DNA of 64,000 bases. Origin: Blastomussa wellsi (taxonomy: Eukaryota > Cnidaria > Anthozoa > Scleractinia > Plerogyridae). The notes beneath the pieces are model-generated. The model ran no database searches. It had not been told where the DNA came from and saw nothing but the letters and a program-made list of their open reading frames with translations. The position numbers and the translations under genes were made by a program. Below are positions 56,378-64,000 of the stretch, one piece after another (within the stretch, counting starts at the first letter, position 1; each line of letters opens with the position of its first letter). The stretch lies in the NCBI GenBank assembly GCA_947652115.1, contig OX393566.1:20291906-20355905 (forward strand). Direction: 5' to 3'.

Positions 56378-58803
56378 TTAAAAAAAATACGGACGTCCAG
56401 CCTCGACCGCAATTTAGACGTTCTTAGAAAAAGAATGTACAAAACCACCGAGCCTAAAATTTACTCACCCCATTTTTCAAACAACAACACCAACAAGGTT
56501 TATTTGAACTGCAACTTAACTTAATTGCTAATTGAACAATAAATAAATTAAAAATACATGCAATAGCTGGTCACCCAGAGAGAGGCATTTTATATTTACT
56601 TTTTTTATTGTATACATGTATAACAATTATTTGTTCTATACAAAAATATAAGGTTAGTAAAACTTAGCAGACATTAATGAAATGCGAATGAATAGGAAGA
56701 TAGAATCTTAAATCCATCATCAGTTTCATTCCATAATATTGGTGGTTTCACTGTCACGCTATCAATAACTAAATTCGAAACTATTCAACTACAGAAGCTT
56801 AGAATTTCAGCGAGTGTAGATCATAAATGAGTAAATAATTTCTCCAAGTCTCAGGCCTGTGCGGTTTCCTTTTAGCGGGTTATTTGCCGAAACGTTCCAC
56901 GTAAATTTACAAAGCTTAGTATGGAGACGCCATATTTGTGTCCTTCCGAGGGACACAAATATGGCCGCCGTGATGCACGTGAATCCATCTGGAATACAAT
57001 TGTGCTATAATAGCGACTACTTTTGGCTCACGAGCTAAACATCACACATAAACATAAGCATCACTTCTTATATCTGAAATGTTCAAACATCTGAAAATCG
57101 AATGGATAGGCTTTTTTCTAATTATAAACAAAACGACAGTTTTCTCACGGTTCTCAGCTTGATGTCAGATACGACTGAGAAATCAAATATTCAAGATTCT
57201 CTGTTTTGAAAACGAAGGGTACTATCGAGCTGAAAATTTGCGAAATTAAGATATATTTTTAGTTAGCCTTACATTAGTGGCAACGAAAATTTAGGAGGCC
57301 TAGCGAATTTTGGTTTCAGTATTAAATTACATGAGTTATGCATGAAACCATTCTTGGATAGTCTCCTTCCTATTTTACTACATTATGTTGGACTGAAAAT
57401 GGCCTTTAAACCTGTACTTGATGTTGTTCATGTTGAATCAGAATATTCAGTACTTTTCGTTTCAGATGCATATACTACAGTTATACTGTCGGTTTATGCG
57501 TGGTTCAATTCTACCTGTAACCACCCTCCCCCCGGTCAACCCCCGGGACAGGTCCAGCCCCTCCGTCCGGGGGTGGGAACTGTTTTAAGCGGCCTTGGCC
57601 TTGGGGGTGGGGTGTGGGGCAAATCCAAAGTGCCTTCTCGATGTTGTTCCTAGTTGGCTTACCGTTAAACACGATTGTGCCGTACTGCGCTAGTGGACTG
57701 CCTGTTTCCAGTGAAAATCGAAACATTGTAGCCGACTGGTTAGAGAAGAATAATATGCTTTTAAGGGTTTTTTTTTTTTGCCTTCTCTTTATTGTACTGT
57801 TCGCTGGTTGCAAGCTCCTTTCTTTCCTATTCGAAGAAGTGGCGAGACGTACGGGTTAGATTTATCCTTCAGTTTTCTTTATAAAATGTAGTCTTCATGA
57901 TTTTTTTTTCAGGCCGTGCTATAAATGTAGTCTCTGTTATTCACGATATATATAGTCTAGAAAAGCGTTCAAAATCGTGAGTAGACGTGTAACAAGTCGG
58001 TCCTTATAACGAAGACGTCAAGATGACAAGTGGCTAAGTCGCCATAGGTGAGGGACTTCGCGGTCGCTTTCAGAAACGCGTAGGTCTTGAAAAAAACGTT
58101 TTTTTTTTCTTTTTTTTTTATAGAAAACAGTATTTTTATCTCGATTTTGTACACATGTGACGATCTTGTGATCGACGAGGAGTCCCGGGGGTGGGGGATT
58201 TGTCTTTTTCTGTTTGCCCGGGGATGGGGAATAGGCCGCAAAATAAGAAAAACATGGCAAATGCCCGGAGGTGTGCGTGGGGGTGGGAAGGTAACATGAT
58301 TGGCTGAGAGCAGTGCAGTTCAAGTGTAACACCAGTGCAAAAAGTGTAACACCAGTGCAAATTACACATCGAAATTCTCATTATGTCTATATTATTAATA
58401 AGTAAGCGGCTCGAGCAATTTCAGCTTTTTGAAAAACTCGAAACCGTATGATTACCTATACGAATTGAACCACGCATTTTAAATTTCTTTCAGTGCAACG
58501 GCCGAAGAGATAAACAAGTTCACATGAAGTTGATGATTTTATCTTTCGCTGATAATACTGAAACTTGTCATATGATCATTCTGTAAAACACCATCAGTTT
58601 GGTTTAAAACTTGTGTGAAACGTTAGAAAACGAAGGTTCGTTAACCACGAGATGCAAATGAACGTTTTTGTGATCGATTTTTAGCTTGATTCTGATTCGC
58701 CTGACAAGAAGTAAAACGAATTTGAAGAATCTTTTCTGCGAGCGCGCGTTTTGCAACATTTACCCACTATAGCACACACATGAAATTGGGCTTTCTTTGT
58801 ATT

Positions 58804-58917
58804 TTAAATCCATTACCTGACCCGTGAATTCCACATTAAATTTCACGCGAAAAACTGATTCGCGATGAGTGCGTTATCGGTTTTTCGCGTGAATTCACGA
58901 ATCAAGTAATGGATTTT
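58804..58917. repeat. Palindromic element, AAATCCATTAC ends
   Basis: The outer arms AAATCCATTAC and GTAATGGATTT, and an inner pair (TTTCACGCGAAAAAC and GTTTTTCGCGTGAA-like), give a 114-bp hairpin. Likely a small MITE. Confidence 0.65.
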
Positions 58918-59356
58918 TAAAGCCGTTTTTGTTGCTTTTTGGATAAAATTAAATGTTACAGTGAATTTTTTACTATCAGTGTTAAAATGCCTAAAATTTA
59001 ACTGTTTCATGTTACATAGCTAAAAAATTTTAAAGTGTTTGGTCTTTATATCGAGGGTGTAACTAGTCTCCTACGCAGACGTTATTAGGGGATTGCGTTA
59101 CACTTGTCCCCACTAACGTCTGCTTAACCGAGGCCAACATTCCTTTCCGCCGCTTCGCCAATCAGATTTTACCTACTAAAATCCGGAAAGCCGACCTTCA
59201 CCTTGACCGCCGCTTAGCCAATCAGATTTTATCAACTAAACTCCCCACGACGCCTCTCCCGCCGCGAGACTTGCGATGAGATGAAACCTGCCAGGGACGA
59301 TTGATTTTACCCCAAGTCAGAGATTTATCTGGTAAATTCATTTTAGATGAAAGCAA

Positions 59357-59593
59357 GTGCTGAATTTGCGAAGGGAAACTTATTTACTCCTTAATTTATC
59401 AACCTGCTACGGTAAGTCGTTTGTTATCAAGTTTTGCCTTCAGTGTGTTCGACAGTCCGGCTCATCGATTTTTAGTTTTCATATTTTTCCCCACAGCTCC
59501 ACAAAAAGACGTACAATCCAGCAACGAATTACTGAAGTTCAGCCAAATAAAAAGCTAGCCTATGGGTCAAAGTTTCCACGTTTCAGACTCTAA
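59357..59593 (+). pseudogene. Degraded RecQ-type helicase motif I
   Basis: The frame includes YLLLNLSTCYGKSFVIKF, matching the RecQ 'NLPTGYGKS' nucleotide-binding motif with Pro to Ser and Gly to Cys changes. The rest is not recognisable. Position and direction within the host element equal those of the fragment at 10354. Confidence 0.5.
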
Positions 59594-60265
59594 AGGACTG
59601 CGTAGCGATTTTGGTGTTCGGAAAAATATTATTTCAAGTGTGGCGCCGTCCATTAATCGTCGGTTATTCAAACCCAATTTTAAGCAAATGGAGGCCTCAA
59701 ATCAAAGTACAAATGAACTATCGAAAGGAGAAGTTGAACATATTTTCAAGCCAGCCTTTTAACCCAGCAGCACTGGACGTTTTAAATCGTTCTGTGGCAA
59801 GTTTATCGAATGAAGGATTCAGCGCGGTGAAGTTGTATTCGCCTTGACCGGCTCTTTCCAATTTTACCCTTCGATTTGTTCGCTCGTAAATACCACGGAT
59901 GTGGGCCTCTTTGATGATTTCTAAATAAATTCCGCTTTGCGTTTTCGAGTTGGCGAAGTCTTTTGTAGCATTTTATAGCGTTGAAATCAATATTTCTGAT
60001 CCACTGTTGTGTTCATGGGAGAGAGATCATCTTTCCCAAAATATTAACCCTTCCAACTTATGACCGAATCAGACTCGCACGCTTGCCTCTTGTATTCACA
60101 ATAAATATATTTTATTTGGTGTTTCAACCATCGAAGTACACCAAAGTATTGTATCCAACAGCGCCGGCATCCCGAAGAACGATCGTTTTGAATCCCTCCA
60201 GACAATGCTGATTGGTTAGTTTGTCTGACGAGAGACAATGGGAAAGGAATGTTGGTCGCGGTTAA

Positions 60266-61033
60266 AGTGCCTATGAAGTAAAAAATATCTTAAGCCTATT
60301 GGAAAGCCTTTACAAAATGAAGAAGAATGGTGTTTTTCTTTTTTTAATATCTCGTTTCATTCCAGAGATATTCACGTTTTTGTATTATGCAAATGAGATC
60401 ACCGATGACATCATTAGTGGTTCCAGTATGGGGTCAAAACACAAAGCGAAGAATATCTTTGCAATGCAAATAGCAATGCAGTTGAAACTTGGCATGAGTA
60501 TTGTACCCTAAGACATACACCACTTGGTGCTTATTTTGATGTTGCTATGGTAATGCTTTTGGTTCCAGTCTCTTTTCTCTCTGAATACGTTATTGCTGTT
60601 TGTGGCTTTGAAAGAAGAGGTACATGAACCTATTAAAACATGTACAATGTCCACATTGCACTAGGTCTCCTCATTACCGTTTTGGAAGTAGACAATGTTT
60701 GGTAGACATAAAAAACAGTAATTGTCAGTGCCGCATAAAAGAGATCTCTATCCAAAAGTGTTGCCATAGCAACATCAAAATTATCACCATGTGGTGTACG
60801 TCTTAGGGTACAATACTCATGCCAAGTTTCAACTGCATTGCTATATTATTTGTAAAGATATTCTTCACTTTGTGTTTTGAGCCCATACTGGAACCACTAA
60901 TGACGTCATCAGTTATCTGATTCGGGAATATCTCTGTAACAAAATAAGATATTAAAAAAAGAAAAACACCATTCTTCCCCATTTTTGAAGGGCTTCCAAA
61001 TAAGCTTAAGATATTTTTTACTTCATAGGCACT
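60266..61033. mobile_element. TTAA foldback element (AGTGCCTATGAAG ends)
   Basis: It is 768 bp and flanked by TTAA at 60262-60265 and 61034-61037. The arms are about 270 bp, e.g. AGTGCCTATGAAGTAAAAAA and its mirror, with 'ggcatgagtattgtacccta' inverted near the centre. One diverged arm of this family is at 16390-16720. Nested in the transposon 59064-61097. Confidence 0.82.
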
Positions 61034-61106
61034 TTAAGCAGGCGTTAGTGGCGACAAGTGAAACGCAATCGCCTAATAACGCCTGCGTAGGAGGCTAGGG
61101 TGTAAC

Positions 61107-61608
61107 CTCAAACCTAATTCGTGACATGTGGCCCTGGTTTGATGCCACGCCACACGATTGGTCTTTCAAACTAGGTTCGTGAAAAGTAATTATTTTCCAA
61201 GGTTAAATATAGACCGTTGGTCAATTAGTGCCAATCAACCTACAAGATATTTGAAGTTGTTGCAAATATGAGGAAACTGTACGTGAAAACGGAAGTTGTA
61301 AAGTACGCATATAAAATAAGTTGGGACAAGCGGAAAATGTCTAAAATGTGATTTTAACTTTAAGCCCCAGGCTTCGTTTTCTCCTTACGCCTTAAAAAGT
61401 GTTTCCACGACCTGTGAAAACGAATATTTCGCAATTGGCGCAAGGGCTTCGGAGAGCCACCCTCAATCGCATCTGACAATATTATCGTTCAGTTCTTTTT
61501 CGGCACAAAAATTGAAAACCACTGTCGTCGCCACTTCCTTCTGTGATCAAATTGCACTGAGTCACGTGTTACACCAAGCGGGAAGGAGTTTTGTATTTGT
61601 GCACAGCA
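61107..61608. promoter_or_regulatory. Upstream region of the lectin gene
   Basis: About 500 bp between the transposon end and the lectin start codon. It should contain the promoter, but no TATA box or defined site can be named with confidence. It is shorter and less repetitive than the upstream region of the two-Ig gene. Confidence 0.4.
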
Positions 61609-61672
61609 ATGGACAGGAAGATGGCATTCAGGCTTCTGTTGGCTTTCTTCGCTGTTTTACACACAGCTTCAG
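61609..61672 (+). CDS. Signal-peptide exon of the lectin gene
   Basis: 64 bp; ATG at 61609, phase 1 donor. Positively charged start, then the hydrophobic core LLLAFFAVLH and a small-residue TAS end. Close relative of the exon at 46697-46760. Confidence 0.85.
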
Positions 61673-63422
61673 GTAAGATGTTAATGTCTATTGAAAAGCA
61701 AATGAAGCTTCGATCAACCAACAGCATGAAGAAATTATGTAAACATTCCTCCATGCGTGAAAGTTTCGCGCCTGGTGCTGTTTTCGCCGTTGAATTGACG
61801 GGTTTGCTGCACAATGCGTGCATTTTGCTAATAGACAAGCTGCCTGAGGATTGAAGAATAGTTCAATAGTATTTCAAATGTTAATTTGTTTCGGGTCAAT
61901 GGAGCTCTAGAATCGATCTTTTGAATTACTTTGTCAAAGTTTTAATTGCGCGACCAGTCTTTGGTAATTGGGTAATGCGTGCAGAAATCTATTGTGTATA
62001 TGTATTGTTAAAATTTAATGGAGAGGTTCATTTTGTCCAAAGTCGAATGAAAGGTTTGATTAGCTCATTCAAACGCCTCGATGATATATCAGAATTTCAT
62101 TTGATAAGAACCTTGAATAAATTCTCAAAACTTATAAGCCTTAGCAGATCGACTTTTTTCATGACAGAATTCAGAATTCAGAATTACTTGAGAGTAACCT
62201 TTAATTTTTCTAATTTATCATCGAGATATTTTGTGACAAAATAATTATTTAGCCGCCTGGGCAAACAGTAACTCAACAGTAACTCAAATTTAGGCTTATT
62301 TGCTAAGCAAAGCTAAACTCGGGCAAGGATTTTTCCGCTTTCCTTTTTGACCTTGAAATATCTCAAGCTTTGCATAATGTGTTGTAGATTTAAGTTAGTA
62401 ACGGAGAGCTTCTTTTTGCTTTATTTAGCCTAGTAAAAAAACAGTAGTGGTGTGAACATTGTGTGACATACAATTTTTTTTACCACAATTCATTTTTTAT
62501 CAGATTAGAGATATTACTCAATCTCTTTCACAAGCTTAAGTGGGTGGAGGTCATATTTGGTTTAAATTTTTACTTTCTCAATACCTCAATATCTTTTTCA
62601 ATTTGTTATTTTTCCCTTATTTTTCTTTTTTGTAAAATTATTTTCACAAATCATCACCAACCAGCAAAAATGTGGAGCTCTGCTCTGAGGCTTGGCTAAA
62701 GCTATAATAATATTATTTTAACCAAGGTCCCAGTTGTGAACTCAGAATTTTCTTCTCTTACTTAATTCTTTCTCCACACAAATCATATTAAGTGATTTCA
62801 TATAATTTAGTATTAATTTTTATTTAATCTTTGAGTATTTTATGACTGACTCTGATGAGCTCATTTACAGATTATATAATTCCACAGTAGTGCAGTCTTT
62901 TTGCTCACAACAGGGTCCAAATTGGATTCAAATCCAATCTATTCGATCAGAATTTTTTCTGAGTTCTTTCCACACATATCGTCTTTCTTTTTTTATTTTG
63001 TATCCTAAGGCATAGATTGTCCAAGTGGCTGGGATGGATATGGCAACTCCTGTTACATGTTTGTGGTCCGATCTTTATCAGTGCGAGGCCTCAACTGGGA
63101 GAATGCTCGTAGAGTTTGTCTTGGTTTTGGTGGAGATTTGGTTAGTGTGGCTAACAAATCAGAAATGAACTTTGTTTACAGTAAATCTTCAAAAGCTTGG
63201 AATCAGCATTATTGGCTTGGGTTAAATGATCGGCGCAATGAAAGTAAATTTGAATGGAGTGATGGCACACCTTATAACCGCTCCGTGTACAGCAACTGGT
63301 ATCCAGGGGAACCAAATGACCGTGCTGGCGAGGACTGTGTAGAGTTGTATAGAAGGCGTTGGAATGATGACAATTGCGAAAAGGAGTACAGTTATATCTG
63401 TGAAAGACCAAAAGGTTTGTGA
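61609..63422 (+). CDS. C-type lectin, secreted, mannose-type (may continue past the window)
   Basis: Exon 1, 61609-61672, is a signal peptide (MDRKMAFRLLLAFFAVLHTA, phase 1 donor gtaaga). Exon 2 begins at 63016 after acceptor aaggcatag and encodes a full long-form C-type lectin domain: six Cys (DCPSGW, NSCYMF, RRVCLGF, EDCVEL, DDNCEK, YICERP), a WLGLND-type core (YWLGLNDRRNESKFEW), the sugar-specificity motif EPN (YPGEPNDRAGED) and the calcium motif WND (RRWNDDNC). EPN predicts mannose/glucose-type binding. A gttTgt donor at 63415 in phase 1 would allow further exons beyond the window; read through, the frame stops at 63420-63422, giving 156 aa. By family knowledge such coral lectins can bind microbes and symbionts; no specific partner can be named. 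Confidence 0.85.
61673..63015. other. First intron of the lectin gene
   Basis: AT-rich, no gene. The open frame at 61921-62244 has no recognisable domain. Part of the region (61950-62040) resembles 47100-47170 in the two-Ig gene, so the paralogy extends into the intron. Confidence 0.5.
63016..63414 (+). CDS. C-type lectin domain exon
   Basis: 133 codons, phase 1-1 if spliced at 63415. The whole domain lies in one exon, from DCPSGWDGYGNSCYMF to YSYICERPK. EPN and WND are both present, so the main calcium/sugar site looks complete. Confidence 0.92.
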
Positions 63423-64000
63423 TCAACCATCCACCATCCACTGGCGACTTAATAAAAAGTTTTGGTCACCAGCTAGCAATTTGTGGTCGCCAAAGTTTTT
63501 CCTACTTTTAGCAGCAGAAGTCACTACAATTAAACGTAGATTAACAGGAAAGTCTCTTTTAATTCTACTTCAGAATTAGCGCAAGATAAAAGTCATTTGT
63601 TGGCAAGGCCAAGGGGATCTAAATTTAATGTCTGTGTAATCACCTTGGCTTAACGTAAATTTCTCTATGAGATATTTGTGTATCGCATACCAAGATGGAC
63701 TCTTACTCCGTGTACCGTGTGCAAATGTTAGACATTGTTTTACCTTTGTAAATATGCGGGCCCTGTATTACCTAACAGGGACATTGAGGAAGTCTAAGGG
63801 CACTTTCCATTAGACCAAAAATTCCGGTTTGAGATTCCTGGTATTCCGTGTGGCGAATGGAACAGTTAATATTTTCCAGTTTGTCGCGACCAACCGGTTC
63901 CAGGCCATTGCGTTCCAAGTTCCCCGCCAAAATACAAAATAAATCAAAGCAAAACAAATGGTGGACCGTTGCCCCTGTTACTTGTTTTTGAGATGTCAGA
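63423..64000. other. Window end, no further exon seen
   Basis: AT-rich sequence with no clear acceptor-exon pair. If the lectin gene continues, the next exon is outside the window. Confidence 0.5.

Larger units (their letters stand above)
54121..59054. other. Gene-free repeat region
   Basis: Contents: dispersed repeat copy 3 (54365-54600, minus); a TAGCCTCCCACGCAGGCG start at 54634 resembling the 9-bp-TSD family but with no clear partner end; a palindrome around a poly-C run (55269-55440); the TTAA element 55593-56377; the dispersed repeat 56745-57325; C/G-rich tracts at 57520-57620 and 58180-58300; a twice-repeated 20-bp unit at 58321-58360; and a palindrome at 58804-58917. No gene is supported. 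Confidence 0.6.
59064..61097 (+). mobile_element. TAG-ended transposon with 9-bp TSD and RecQ fragment (copy 2)
   Basis: 2034 bp. It starts TAGTCTCCTACGCAGACG; the right end mirrors as TAGCCTCCTACGCAGGCG, with about 65 bp of inverted similarity including 'ttattaggggattgcgttac'. The flanks carry a perfect 9-bp duplication GGGTGTAAC (59055-59063, 61098-61106). Inside are a degraded RecQ-like frame (59357-59593) and a TTAA foldback (60266-61033). The same layout as 9378-11017. Confidence 0.85.

Noticed and set aside
57342..57859. Open frames with a hydrophobic stretch (about 57760-57830)
   Set aside because: Considered as a transmembrane exon for the two-Ig gene, but it shows no similarity to the receptor's TM exon and lies in G/C-rich and poly-T repeat sequence.

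Overview
The window looks like nuclear DNA of an anthozoan cnidarian, most likely a stony coral. The basis is AT-rich sequence, small phase-conserved exons in long introns, dense short DNA transposons and tRNA-derived SINEs, an immunoglobulin/TIR receptor gene, and a mannose-type C-type lectin. The species call is inference; nothing here names it. Most of the sequence is repeat-derived, and the coding content lies in four multi-exon genes.

Region 1 (about 1.2-27.4 kb, + strand) is one long gene. I could chain 27 small exons (14 to 307 bp) that keep a single open reading frame through every splice phase and end at a TAG at 27445-27447. The visible part encodes about 851 residues of a mostly polar, acidic and Ser/Pro-rich protein that I do not recognise; its start lies in or upstream of the first kilobase. 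Its fourth large intron (6119-11158) is almost wholly two transposons: an apparently intact PIF/Harbinger element (DDE transposase plus Myb/SANT-like protein) and a second element with 9-bp target duplications that carries a RecQ-helicase fragment.

Region 2 (27.4-31.8 kb) holds no gene I can support: a tRNA-like repeat, a GGT/GAT-rich simple-sequence block and a Penelope-type terminal-repeat remnant.

Region 3 (31.8-51.1 kb) is an innate-immunity locus. On the - strand is a complete Ig-Ig-Ig-Ig-TM-TIR receptor (IL-1R-like / 'IgTIR' layout, about 691 aa over seven exons). Head-to-head with it, about 4 kb away on the + strand, is a shortened relative. It has a signal peptide and two Ig domains homologous to Ig3 and Ig4 of the receptor; the splice donor after the last Ig exon is lost and the frame runs into a stop, so it would be a secreted, signalling-dead product.

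Region 4 (51.1-61.1 kb) is repeat-rich: a decayed C2H2 zinc-finger gene split by a MITE, a LINE-type 3' tail, and a second RecQ-bearing transposon with a perfect 9-bp target duplication.

Region 5 (61.6 kb to the end) starts a C-type lectin gene with EPN and WND sugar-binding motifs. Its signal-peptide exon is clearly related to that of the truncated Ig gene, linking the two families.

A notable background feature is the number of inverted-repeat elements bounded by TTAA (ten documented), with several different termini, plus a perfect 109-bp inverted repeat carrying hammerhead-like core motifs next to an exon of the first gene.
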